Source: Chitinophagaceae bacterium (GTDB lineage Bacteria; Bacteroidota; Bacteroidia; Chitinophagales; Chitinophagaceae). Taken from it: a stretch of 64,000 nt of DNA. How positions within the stretch are numbered: position 1 is the first letter of the stretch; each line of letters begins with the position of its first letter. The position numbers and the translations under genes are program-made. The stretch covers positions 109,353-173,352 of the forward strand of contig JAHBTJ010000017.1 of NCBI GenBank assembly GCA_019638595.1, given 5' to 3'. The notes below the pieces were generated by a model. That model worked only from the letters and a program-made list of their open reading frames with translations. It searched no databases and had not been told where the DNA came from. Below are positions 46,349 through 54,775 of the stretch, piece after piece.

Positions 46349-46461
46349 CGCTTTTGAGGCCCTGAGAAGCCCAGCACACGGATAAGAGAGCTCACGCCTA
46401 GGTCGTGAGCTATTCTGCTTATCACCCCGCATGCTTAGAAATTTCTCAGGTTTCAAAAGCG
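46349..46461. ncRNA. 113-nt nested hairpin, candidate structured RNA or leader
   Basis: Stems: CGCTTTTGA (46349-46357) with TCAAAAGCG (46453-46461); CCTGAGAA (46361-46368) with TTCTCAGG (46443-46450); GATAAG (46381-46386) with CTTATC (46418-46423); AGCTCACG (46389-46396) with CGTGAGCT (46404-46411), loop CCTAGGT. It ends 55 bp before the minus-strand pair of unknown genes, so it could be their leader RNA. A palindromic transposon relic is the alternative. Confidence 0.45.
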
Positions 46462-46542
46462 AGATTCAAAGCGAATGCTTCAAATGATTTTATGAAGTAG
46501 TCGCGAAAATAATTTCTTTGTAAATATAAAGGGAAAATATTG

Positions 46543-46568
46543 AAATGTGGTATATTAATACCACATTT
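46543..46568 (+). promoter_or_regulatory. Perfect 11-bp dyad, probable XRE operator
   Basis: AAATGTGGTAT, ATTA, ATACCACATTT. A -7-like TTTCTTTG lies at 46513-46520 upstream. The dyad is 37 bp before the XRE start, where an autorepressor would bind. Confidence 0.65.
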
Positions 46569-46604
46569 ATTTTTTCTCATAGTGAGACCTTGCTACAAAT
46601 CAAC

Positions 46605-46844
46605 ATGATGACTAAAGTTGTAGAAAGCGATTTTTTAGTCCGGTTTGGCAAGCAGCTTGAGAAGCTAAGAAAGAAGAAAGGTCTAAGCTACAGAAAGCTT
46701 GCACAAAATTGCAATATAGATTATAGCAATATTAGCAAAATTGAAAAGGGAACCGAAAAAGCTAACATTACTATGTTAACGTTACTGGAATTGGCCAAGG
46801 GTCTGGAAGTACATCCTAAGAAGCTGCTGGATTTTGAGGATTGA
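46605..46844 (+). CDS. XRE-family helix-turn-helix regulator
   Basis: 79 residues from ATG 46605 (46608 possible). FGKQLEKLRKKKGLSYRKLAQ and CNIDYSNISKIEKGTEKANI form the five-helix HTH_3 domain with nothing else. Likely controls itself and perhaps island genes. A 70-codon frame follows in overlap (TTGA at 46841) with CPDGYKCPFGNIMLE, but its C-terminus is repeat-like, so I do not call it. Confidence 0.82.
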   Translation: MMTKVVESDFLVRFGKQLEKLRKKKGLSYRKLAQNCNIDYSNISKIEKGTEKANITMLTLLELAKGLEVHPKKLLDFED

Positions 46845-47049
46845 AGTCAACGGAATTCATTAATTGTCCAGACGGGTACAAATGTCCATTTGGAAATATT
46901 ATGTTGGAGTTAAGTACAAAAGCAGATAGTTATTCATCAGTCCGAACTGTAGCTGATAGACAAGACGAAGCGGGGACTGTATTGTCTGTTCGCCAACATG
47001 ACACAAACGCACATATTATCGGCTGCCTCTCTGTTAGCCTACGAGGCTA

Positions 47050-48270
47050 TTAAATTATATGTTTGATGTCAGTTCTTGTTTTTAATTTATTGAAAATATA
47101 GTCCATTGACTTTACGTCGTCCTCAATATATGCGTAAATATTTTTTGGAAGTTTTTTCCCTGTCCGCTGGCAACGTAAATACTGAAATGCAACATATAAG
47201 CCGTTAAGATGGTCATGTTTAAATTTGTATCCAAAATATCTTCCAACTGGTTTAAGTCCGTAAGCCCCTATTGGTAAAATGTAATTTTGTCGAATGAGAG
47301 TACAAAGGTCGAAGTGATTGCAGCTTAAAAAATATTCAAAATCTAAATCATGTCGCTTTAGCGCCGCGCTGAGAATTTTTGTATCAAATCCTACTCCAGA
47401 ATAGCTAAATAAATGAGGACTGTTTACCCTTTTAATATAAGCCAAAAAGTCTTTTAAAATTTTCTTCTCTTGCTTCCACGTTTCTGCATAAAAGTGCTTG
47501 ATTTTTTTGTTATGATAAATAGCAATGCTCCATATCTTTTTGTCGGCAAATGAAGAAGATAGATCTGTTTCAATATCAAAGTGCATTATTTCTCCTTCTG
47601 GAAATTCAATGGGAGTTAATCGATAAATTTTATTTTCAATTTGAGAAAGTGCGGAAAGTTTTAGTCTATTAATTCTTTCTTGTGTTATCCCAACCCCTGA
47701 CATTTTTTTTGAAGTATCAAAGGCTATCAAGTCGTCAAAATTCTCAATTCCTATTTGCCTTAGAATTTGAATTTTACCCCAACTAATGCCATGAAGTGAA
47801 GCAAGATCAAATTTTTTATAACTCTTCGTTGCCTTGCTTACATACTTACTGATATTTTTTGCGCCATTTACTTTATATTGCCCTGAGATGGTGTCATCGT
47901 CTGTTTTGTAATAAAGAGTCTGTCCTATCCCAATTTTTCTTAGCGATCTTTCAACCCTATAAACATCATCAACATCTAACCAATTATACGTATATACGCA
48001 AATAACTTTCTCATCAGCAGACGGAGCATTGGGACTCGGCTTCGAAGTAGCTGCTTTTGCGCTAACGCCTAAAATCCCATCTTGTGTTGCTCGTTTAATT
48101 TTTTGCCAAATGTTGTCATGATCACTAACATTCGAAAAGACAAGCCACTTACCCGACTTAGTATGTTTATATTTTTGTGGGTGTCGTTTAACCTTAATTA
48201 CAGAAGCATAAACCCAATAGTCATCCATTAGCTCTGTCGGAAAATCGCTGTCTAAATTTTGTGTTGCCAT
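47050..48270 (-). CDS. DUF1917-like + HhH + DnaQ/RNase H-like nuclease fusion
   Basis: 406 residues. About 15-145 look like the DUF1917/Bles03 (putative phosphothreonine lyase-like) domain: DYWVYASVIKV, KSGKWLVFSNV, VICVYTYNWLDVDDVYRV. About 160-215 are a helix-hairpin-helix region (FDLASLHGISWGKIQILRQIG, SGVGITQERI). About 225-400 are a DEDD exonuclease-like domain: MHFDIETD, SYSGVGFDTKIL, HFDLCTLI, IEDDVKSMDYIF. Acidic residues at the expected places suggest an active nuclease. AT-rich relative to the core genome, consistent with transfer. Confidence 0.68.
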   Translation of the reverse strand: MATQNLDSDFPTELMDDYWVYASVIKVKRHPQKYKHTKSGKWLVFSNVSDHDNIWQKIKRATQDGILGVSAKAATSKPSPNAPSADEKVICVYTYNWLDVDDVYRVERSLRKIGIGQTLYYKTDDDTISGQYKVNGAKNISKYVSKATKSYKKFDLASLHGISWGKIQILRQIGIENFDDLIAFDTSKKMSGVGITQERINRLKLSALSQIENKIYRLTPIEFPEGEIMHFDIETDLSSSFADKKIWSIAIYHNKKIKHFYAETWKQEKKILKDFLAYIKRVNSPHLFSYSGVGFDTKILSAALKRHDLDFEYFLSCNHFDLCTLIRQNYILPIGAYGLKPVGRYFGYKFKHDHLNGLYVAFQYLRCQRTGKKLPKNIYAYIEDDVKSMDYIFNKLKTRTDIKHII

Positions 48271-48456
48271 AAACTATCTGATTGAACATGATGCATCTTA
48301 AGGTAACTGATAATATCAAATATTTATTGTGGTAGCCCCAATCCATTATTCTTGTTTCAATATACTGCCAATGTAAACACAATGAGCTCGCAATGAACAT
48401 AAATCAATAATCAATATCCTGTTGCTCCGTTTATATCCTGTACCTAACCCATCTTT
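48271..48456. other. Divergent promoter region
   Basis: Between the nuclease fusion and the endonuclease gene; no clear motif. Confidence 0.4.
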
Positions 48457-48960
48457 ATGAATAATGTCTTTCAACAGCAAACCACAAAAGCTAACCAGGA
48501 CTCATACGAAAAGGGCTATCTCTTTGAGAAGTTTGTTATCAGTCTTTTCAACGAAAAAAACTTCAAGGTGCAAGAATGCCGGGAGTCAAAAAGAATAGTA
48601 GAAGGAGCGACGCTGCTGGCTGATCATTATTACCCCGATATTGAACTTATTTTTCTGGGAAAAAAGAAATATTTTTTTGCGGTAGAATGCAAATGGCGTA
48701 GAAGCTTACAAAATGGCATGACCACCTGGGCTAAAGAGCACCAAATTAGAAGGTATGAGGAATTCCAGGTGCGCAAAAGGATACCAGTATTTATTGCCAT
48801 CGGTATAGGAGGCGAGCCCTATGCTCCCGAAAAATTATTTGTTACACCTTTCGAAAAGATTAAGGGATCGTCTCACGTTTTTGAATCCGACCTGATTCCA
48901 TACAAAAGAAAGCCTTCACATAAGTTCTTTTATGATACCGTTCAGCTAAAGCTATTTTAA
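48457..48960 (+). CDS. PD-(D/E)XK restriction-endonuclease-like protein
   Basis: 167 residues. ANQDSYEKGYLFEKFVISLF opens the Mrr/restriction-endonuclease fold. The catalytic triad is YPDIEL (Asp) and FFAVECKWRR (E-x-K). A stand-alone nuclease domain without a specificity region. Convergent with the three-gene operon, so cotranscription is excluded, but it may still be functionally linked. Confidence 0.75.
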   Translation: MNNVFQQQTTKANQDSYEKGYLFEKFVISLFNEKNFKVQECRESKRIVEGATLLADHYYPDIELIFLGKKKYFFAVECKWRRSLQNGMTTWAKEHQIRRYEEFQVRKRIPVFIAIGIGGEPYAPEKLFVTPFEKIKGSSHVFESDLIPYKRKPSHKFFYDTVQLKLF

Positions 48961-48997
48961 TAGGGGGAAAGGAAAGGACTAAAATTACATATTTGGT

Positions 48998-50827
48998 TTA
49001 TTTTGCAAAATCATGTGAATCAGCAATCCTGGCCAAATATTTAGCATACTTATCCAGCATGTTCTTACTAAATGGTATTCTAAGTCGTTTAATTCGCTTA
49101 ATCCCGAATTTGAAATCTTGACCATCAAAAGGAATGGAAATACCAATAGAGGTACCTAAACTGAATGGTTGATTAAGTTTCTGAGTTATTTTCTGTTTAA
49201 CTTCATCTGGGATTCCTGTGATATTTTGATAAAGCTCGCTCAATTCCTTCTTTTGAGCCTCATAATGAGCTATGAGTTTTTTCAAACGTCTTTCCCATGA
49301 ATGGCTTAGGATATTAATATCTGTTGTTGATAATCCAACAGTAGAAGCAGTTCCTTCGGTATTGAAAACAACTAAATCAAGAGCGTTTAAATCGGCCAAA
49401 ATAGGTTTCTTAAAATTAATAACGCCTACCGTATCAGCACTTTCCTTAAAATAGTCCAGTATGAATTTGTTAAAAAGATAATGATTCTGCACTCCATTCT
49501 TTTCAGCAAACTTGTGAATGTCCTGGATAACGTCGTCAATTAACTTTTCTTCAATTTTACATAAATTGCCAAACTTCGATTCTCTTGAGCCATCCTTTCT
49601 AATAACCAAATCACATTCTTGCCCTAAGAGAATGTAAGTCCCAATTCCTGAGCCTTCAAATACTTCAAAAATATCACCGTTTTCTATTGGTGAATTCAAC
49701 GGGTTTAATAAGCCAGCCTTTAAATATATTTCTGATCTTCTAATTTCATCGCTATCCTTATAAGGATATATGTCTGATGGAATTTCAAAGCGTATATCGC
49801 TTATTTTTTTTGCTTTCTTAATGCTTGGGTTTACTTCTTCTGAGTATTTTTTCTCAATCATGAGTTTTTTAATACTATCATCATGGATAATATTTGCCAC
49901 TCGTAAAAGTGTCTCCACTTCCCAAACCCCTTCCTCCACAGAAGAAATCAAAATAGATTGGTCAAAATCGTAGGTATCTATTTTATTAATTTCCTCGATC
50001 ACCTTTCCCTGCGCCTCTTTTATTAATTCAACTGATTTGATCTTGATCAATTCAAAATATCGGTCTAAAATTGCCTTTTTTATCCCATCGCATAATAATT
50101 CAGGGTTTTCATTTCGCTTTTTGGATAATGCGAAAAAATCTTTCTCTTGAAGTCCTCCTTTATTTTCAGAAGCAATAGTTTTTCTTTTCTCAAACTCTTT
50201 AGGTACAGATTCGATCACATGAGTAATTAGAGTGCAGTATGATTTATCCCAAATAGAAGACTTTTTTACTTCAACAATCAAATCATCACCTTTTACTCTG
50301 CCGCTTTTAAAATCCTCATGTGTGGCTCTTGTTAAATCCTGATCAAAAATCAAGAGCACTTTTTCATTATCTTTTAATTCAGCTTCTAATTCTTTAGATT
50401 TATCTTTCCACTCATCAGGGCTAATTAATGAAAGTGATTTGTCTGGAAAAATTGATTTTAGCTGCATTGTTCTTTCAAAATCTTCTGCACTAAAAGAACT
50501 ATCATCGAGGGCTGATATCTGTTTAAATACCTCTATTCGTTTTGTATTATCAAAGTCTTCCCATTTTGAAGAAAAATCATCTAATATTATATCTGTTTCA
50601 GGCAATTCTAAATCAATTGCTTCTCCTAGCGCTTCCTTTACTTTATTACCTTCCCCTTTATCAATTAGAGTCTTAATCATTCCCGATACCATCGGAAACT
50701 CTACCAGGCAGTTATAGTCATCAACATAAAAAGCTGACGTGATATTTAATTCCTTTAAAAGTCGGCCAAATCTCGCAATTGTTTCTGCAATTGCAGCATC
50801 ATTGCCGGGAGCAATCAGTTTGGTCAT
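48998..50827 (-). CDS. Receiver-like protein of a methyltransferase/GHKL operon
   Basis: 609 residues. Residues 30-237 look like a divergent two-component receiver with an inserted helical block: SAFYVDDYN (acidic pair D36-D37), VLLIFDQDL (candidate phosphoacceptor D162/D164), Thr in YCTLITH and Lys in FFALSKK. About 240-350 is helical, about 360-425 a beta-rich piece with NGDIFEVFEGSGIGTYILL and GQECDLVIRKDGSR, and the C-terminus is basic and helical. Third gene, 3 nt after the ATPase. AT-rich. Confidence 0.6.
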   Translation of the reverse strand: MTKLIAPGNDAAIAETIARFGRLLKELNITSAFYVDDYNCLVEFPMVSGMIKTLIDKGEGNKVKEALGEAIDLELPETDIILDDFSSKWEDFDNTKRIEVFKQISALDDSSFSAEDFERTMQLKSIFPDKSLSLISPDEWKDKSKELEAELKDNEKVLLIFDQDLTRATHEDFKSGRVKGDDLIVEVKKSSIWDKSYCTLITHVIESVPKEFEKRKTIASENKGGLQEKDFFALSKKRNENPELLCDGIKKAILDRYFELIKIKSVELIKEAQGKVIEEINKIDTYDFDQSILISSVEEGVWEVETLLRVANIIHDDSIKKLMIEKKYSEEVNPSIKKAKKISDIRFEIPSDIYPYKDSDEIRRSEIYLKAGLLNPLNSPIENGDIFEVFEGSGIGTYILLGQECDLVIRKDGSRESKFGNLCKIEEKLIDDVIQDIHKFAEKNGVQNHYLFNKFILDYFKESADTVGVINFKKPILADLNALDLVVFNTEGTASTVGLSTTDINILSHSWERRLKKLIAHYEAQKKELSELYQNITGIPDEVKQKITQKLNQPFSLGTSIGISIPFDGQDFKFGIKRIKRLRIPFSKNMLDKYAKYLARIADSHDFAK

Positions 50828-50830
50828 AAG

Positions 50831-53341
50831 CTAAAGTTCAATTATAGAAGAAAGATCAATCTGGAAGATATACCTTTTACCATATTGATTTTTTTCACTC
50901 GAAAGTATTATTTCACAATTTGTAGTTTCTATTAATTGCTGCACAATAAACAACCCTAAACCTCGTCCTATTTTTTTAGGTTTGCCAGAAACAAAAGGTT
51001 GGAAAATTCGATCTTGGATAGCAGGCTCAATACCATTTCCATTATCATATATTTTGATAAAAGGCTCTTTTGCTTCAACAGTTACGACTGGCTTAAATCT
51101 TGGATGTTGTTTTAGTTTTTCTTTTAACCAGTATTCAGAATTGATGATAATGTTATCGAAAATCTGTGTTAATTTCCCTTTGTTTATTTTTAATGTAAAG
51201 TCACTTCCTTTGATTGAAGTCACAAAACCTATTTCGCCATCAAATCTTTCTTCATAGTATTCTTTTAGCTCCGCTAAAAAGCCTTTGACTGAAATCTTCT
51301 CTTTGCTTTCCCTAACGTATTTCAACGACGGAGCTAAATGGCTTAGTTGCTTTCTGAAGGACTTTGTTGCACTTCTAATATATTCTACATATACGTTGAT
51401 CGAGGATATATCTATTGCAGTCTTTCCTCTAATCTTTTTATTAAGCCTTTCTGTCTCTTCCACTATTCTATCCACGATATTTGAAAGCTCATGTGATAAA
51501 GCCTCTGCTGTTAAGCCGAGTCCTGCAAGCTCCGCAAAGTCAGACAATTGTTCTTCTAGGCTCTCAATTTGAGGTTGCAGGTATTTTACATATTCATCTA
51601 GCTTGTTTGTTTCCGTTAAAATATCTTCCACTTGTTCAAGCAATTCTTGGGCTTCTTCCAATAGAGAAGATATTTCAGCAAAGAGTTGTCTTCTTTCTTC
51701 ATCCTCTGCTGTACCCTTACTACTTCCTTGCTTTTTAGAGGCTTCCCTAACTTTTATTGCTGCATTAGCGAGGTGATACTTTACCTCTTGTGTTTTCTTA
51801 GTAATCTTTTTTGCTTTTGATGAAGCTTTATTTAGCTTATCAAAAGAATCGGACATGCTTTTAATTCCCGCAGACTGCTGAGCTTTTTGCTTCCTATATT
51901 CATTGTAACTTCGTCTCGTTCCTTCTAAAATGTTATTAGCCTGGTCAATCACATAGTTCATGACCCTCATAAAATTTCTTGAATAAGGAGTGTCTGTAAA
52001 CCCCTCTCTATCTGTTTTTTCTTTTAAGTTCCTGTTTTCCTTCGCTGTAATAGAAACAAAACCGACCACATTGCCCGGTCTTAATCCATAAAAAGACCCA
52101 CCGGAAGTTTGTCCTCCAGATAGATTAAGCCAATCTTGCCCATCAATACCATAAGGTTTAATACCAAAGCCATCCCGAAATATTCGCACCCCAACCTGGT
52201 TTTGAACTATTCTTTTAAATTCAGCAATTGAACTGAATGCTTGAGTAATCGAATCAGTATCTTTAAAGAAGAAGTCATCAATTTCTCCTTTAAAATTTCC
52301 AGGATGAGCAATTTCAGCTACGGAATTTGTATCGTCAATATTAAGAGAAAGGCGATCCAAAGTATTAAATTCAATTTCTCTTTTAAATGTATAGAATACT
52401 CCCTTTTTCCCTGAATACTTTAAATCATCTACATGATTTTGTTTATTATCAACCGGATCAGTCAGAAATGTAAAAAAGTCCTCTCCGAAATCAGGTAATA
52501 TTTTTGTTTCGTAAAACTCAGTAGCATCGGCACTATTAGAACCGTTAAGCTTCTGAAATTTGACAGTGCCGTTAATTATTACATTATTGTCAGTTAACTC
52601 AAATTTTAGTGTTGTAACTGAATTTTTCCGAACTTTTTCACTCAATTCATCAAGATCAATGTTTTCTCCATTGATTTTAAGATAAACGTTGAAAATCCGA
52701 TCTTCCTTGAAAGGGAAAATCATCTGAGAAATTTGGCCCCTAAATTTGTCCCAGGATACCCCTTCCCATTTTTGTGCCTCCTTTAAATTGGTAACAACTA
52801 ATGTTGTACCTTTTTCAGATGGGTCTTTCTTGAGCTGGTCTATATGAACAGGGACAGAAGTTAAAGACGTATCATCATCAAAGGTTTCCCAATCAAACGC
52901 GACATGATTTTTTTTATCGCTCTTAGCTTTTCCTGTAAAAAGTTCGAGACGACTACCAAGCTTATTTGTACTTAGTCTACCAACTCCCTTTTCTCCTAAT
53001 GGCGTTCTCCCTTTTGGAGTAACCAGTCCATCAGCTTTAAATTTCTTTTTTGAAGATAATGAAATCTTCATCCAGCTATTCCATATATCATCATCTGACA
53101 TTCCAAAGCCGTTGTCAGTTATTGATATAAACCCAGGTGGTGAATCTTTGTAGAAAATGTTTGGATTACTGTAATCGTCCTTTGTGTTTATTTCAACCCT
53201 TGCCCAATCAGCATCTGCATCATAAGAGTTTTTTATCAACTCCATCATAGCAGTTACTTCATCAGAAACAAGTTCTTCCCCTAATTGACGGATAAGAGCT
53301 GCGCTGACATCAAAATGAGGTTTTCGTGTTTCTTTAGCCAA
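50831..53341 (-). CDS. Protein with two GHKL ATPase modules (MORC/Hsp90-like and histidine-kinase-like)
   Basis: 836 residues from a TTG start (53341); the next Met is at residue 32, inside the ATPase. Module 1: MELIKNSYDADA (N-box), ITDNGFGM (G1, D76), LGEKGVGRLS (G2), GTTLVVTNL, a MutL/MORC/Hsp90-type site. About 470-600 is coiled coil. Module 2: H617 in EALSHELSNIVDRI, IFDNIIINSEYW, IYDNGNGIEP and GRGLGLFIV, a histidine kinase core. Overlaps the methyltransferase gene by 8 bp. It could sense and then phosphorylate the receiver-like protein. Confidence 0.8.
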   Translation of the reverse strand: MAKETRKPHFDVSAALIRQLGEELVSDEVTAMMELIKNSYDADADWARVEINTKDDYSNPNIFYKDSPPGFISITDNGFGMSDDDIWNSWMKISLSSKKKFKADGLVTPKGRTPLGEKGVGRLSTNKLGSRLELFTGKAKSDKKNHVAFDWETFDDDTSLTSVPVHIDQLKKDPSEKGTTLVVTNLKEAQKWEGVSWDKFRGQISQMIFPFKEDRIFNVYLKINGENIDLDELSEKVRKNSVTTLKFELTDNNVIINGTVKFQKLNGSNSADATEFYETKILPDFGEDFFTFLTDPVDNKQNHVDDLKYSGKKGVFYTFKREIEFNTLDRLSLNIDDTNSVAEIAHPGNFKGEIDDFFFKDTDSITQAFSSIAEFKRIVQNQVGVRIFRDGFGIKPYGIDGQDWLNLSGGQTSGGSFYGLRPGNVVGFVSITAKENRNLKEKTDREGFTDTPYSRNFMRVMNYVIDQANNILEGTRRSYNEYRKQKAQQSAGIKSMSDSFDKLNKASSKAKKITKKTQEVKYHLANAAIKVREASKKQGSSKGTAEDEERRQLFAEISSLLEEAQELLEQVEDILTETNKLDEYVKYLQPQIESLEEQLSDFAELAGLGLTAEALSHELSNIVDRIVEETERLNKKIRGKTAIDISSINVYVEYIRSATKSFRKQLSHLAPSLKYVRESKEKISVKGFLAELKEYYEERFDGEIGFVTSIKGSDFTLKINKGKLTQIFDNIIINSEYWLKEKLKQHPRFKPVVTVEAKEPFIKIYDNGNGIEPAIQDRIFQPFVSGKPKKIGRGLGLFIVQQLIETTNCEIILSSEKNQYGKRYIFQIDLSSIIEL

Positions 53342-54746
53342 CTTTTCTAAAAATTAAGATATCTTCAAATGACATCAGTTCTGAATCTTTGTTTCGTTTT
53401 GCCATTCGTTTATTGAGAATTTCTCTTGAAATCTTCTTAATTAGAATGGCTCCTTGATTTTCAACAAGCTCTTTGATTATTTTATCATTGGGAATTTCGA
53501 TGCCGCCAACATTTCTATTGCCGACAGTCCAGATTTGATATGAATTGACTTTTAGGGAAGAATGAATATTTATTATGGAGATATATAAATCATTTATGAA
53601 TGATACAACCTTTTTCAGTTTATCTGGAGATTTAATTTGAAGTGTCTTATAAGTGTTTTCAAACGAAGGTGAGTTTCGGAATAAAATAGCTAACTGGCTT
53701 GCTTCAATCTGTTTCAGCCTTCCTCCTAATCCCCGTGAATCAATTTCAGAAGTTGTTTTTAAAAAATCGGCTGTTGCGAGTTCATGTATATCACCTAAGT
53801 CAATCCATTGTAAAGGAAGGTATGAATGTTGGCCATAGGTTACGGTAGTCTTATTATCCCCGTAAGGTGGCGAAGTCACCAGCAGGTCAAAAAAATTATC
53901 CTGGCCATTAGGTGTAAAAATTGATTCTTTACTGTCTAATAATTTAAGGCTTACTTGACCGATATAAGCCCCTTTTGAAAGTTTATCAGCATTAGTTAAT
54001 AAATCGGAATACCAATTCAAATCTTCAATACAACTTTCAAAATGTTCCTTGAATGATTGAATTGGCGAGAGATCGCGGCTATTAATATCCTCAGCTTTTC
54101 GAATATGCAATTTGAAAGTAGATGTTCTATCGTTGGAAGTCAATCTTACAACTTCTGCTAAAACTACCCAATAAAATCTCCTGATGGCAGGTCTTTTTTC
54201 TTCCCGTACTGCTCTTACAATTCTTGATAGTTCAATCGCAACAGAGTCTTTAAACCATTTTTTTAAGCCTTTAAAATTAGCCTCAATTTTGTTAGAGCTA
54301 TCTTTTTCGAATTGTTGGAAAAAAAATGGTTTTCTTTCTTTTATAGCCTTGATATAATATGGGCCTGTTCTGGTTTTTGACACTAATATCGCAAGAGGAT
54401 TGATGTCTTGACCATAACAGTCTAGCCCATTTTCCATACATGCTACTAACGATGTTCCCGAACCCATATAAGGATCCAGTACACTTGAGATTGTGGGCTT
54501 ATTTCGAACTATTATTTCAATGAGTTTCCGTTGAACGACAGGAACCATCATTGCAGGATACTGAAAGAAACTATGCAAATATTCACTTCTATCGTGATCT
54601 GGTGATGACCAAAAAGTGTTATTTTCTTCTGTTAATGCATCAATTTCATTACAGACTTGTTCATCAACATCTTTTGGTGTCAAAGCAAGCGAACAGTCTG
54701 TTATAATTACTCGTTTTATTAGTGGAACTTTTTCAATTACTTCCAT
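53334..54746 (-). CDS. DNA methyltransferase (SPPY type)
   Basis: 470 residues from ATG 54746. SAM site LDPYMGSGTSLV (91-100), amine-binding LLVTSPPYGDN (SPPY 292-295), separated by about 200 residues of insert containing helical and target-recognition-like sequence. SPPY points to N4-cytosine or N6-adenine methylation of the beta-like group. First gene of the operon. No restriction enzyme is in the operon. Confidence 0.82.
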   Translation of the reverse strand: MEVIEKVPLIKRVIITDCSLALTPKDVDEQVCNEIDALTEENNTFWSSPDHDRSEYLHSFFQYPAMMVPVVQRKLIEIIVRNKPTISSVLDPYMGSGTSLVACMENGLDCYGQDINPLAILVSKTRTGPYYIKAIKERKPFFFQQFEKDSSNKIEANFKGLKKWFKDSVAIELSRIVRAVREEKRPAIRRFYWVVLAEVVRLTSNDRTSTFKLHIRKAEDINSRDLSPIQSFKEHFESCIEDLNWYSDLLTNADKLSKGAYIGQVSLKLLDSKESIFTPNGQDNFFDLLVTSPPYGDNKTTVTYGQHSYLPLQWIDLGDIHELATADFLKTTSEIDSRGLGGRLKQIEASQLAILFRNSPSFENTYKTLQIKSPDKLKKVVSFINDLYISIINIHSSLKVNSYQIWTVGNRNVGGIEIPNDKIIKELVENQGAILIKKISREILNKRMAKRNKDSELMSFEDILIFRKVG

Positions 54747-54767
54747 ATAATGAGTTAATAAATGAAA

Positions 54768-54775
54768 CAAATATA
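54768..54775 (-). promoter_or_regulatory. -7 element of the three-gene operon
   Basis: TATATTTG on the minus strand, 22 bp before the methyltransferase ATG, implying a short 5' UTR. No -33 TTG stands out. Confidence 0.45.

Noticed and set aside
46841-47053. 70-codon frame after the XRE gene (CPDGYKCPFGNI)
   Set aside because: Needs a TTG start in 4-bp overlap, and its second half reads like repeat DNA with a hairpin; too weak to call.
48457-48960. Endonuclease as the cognate restriction partner in the methyltransferase operon
   Set aside because: Opposite strand and convergent, no shared promoter; only neighbourhood supports a link, so kept separate.
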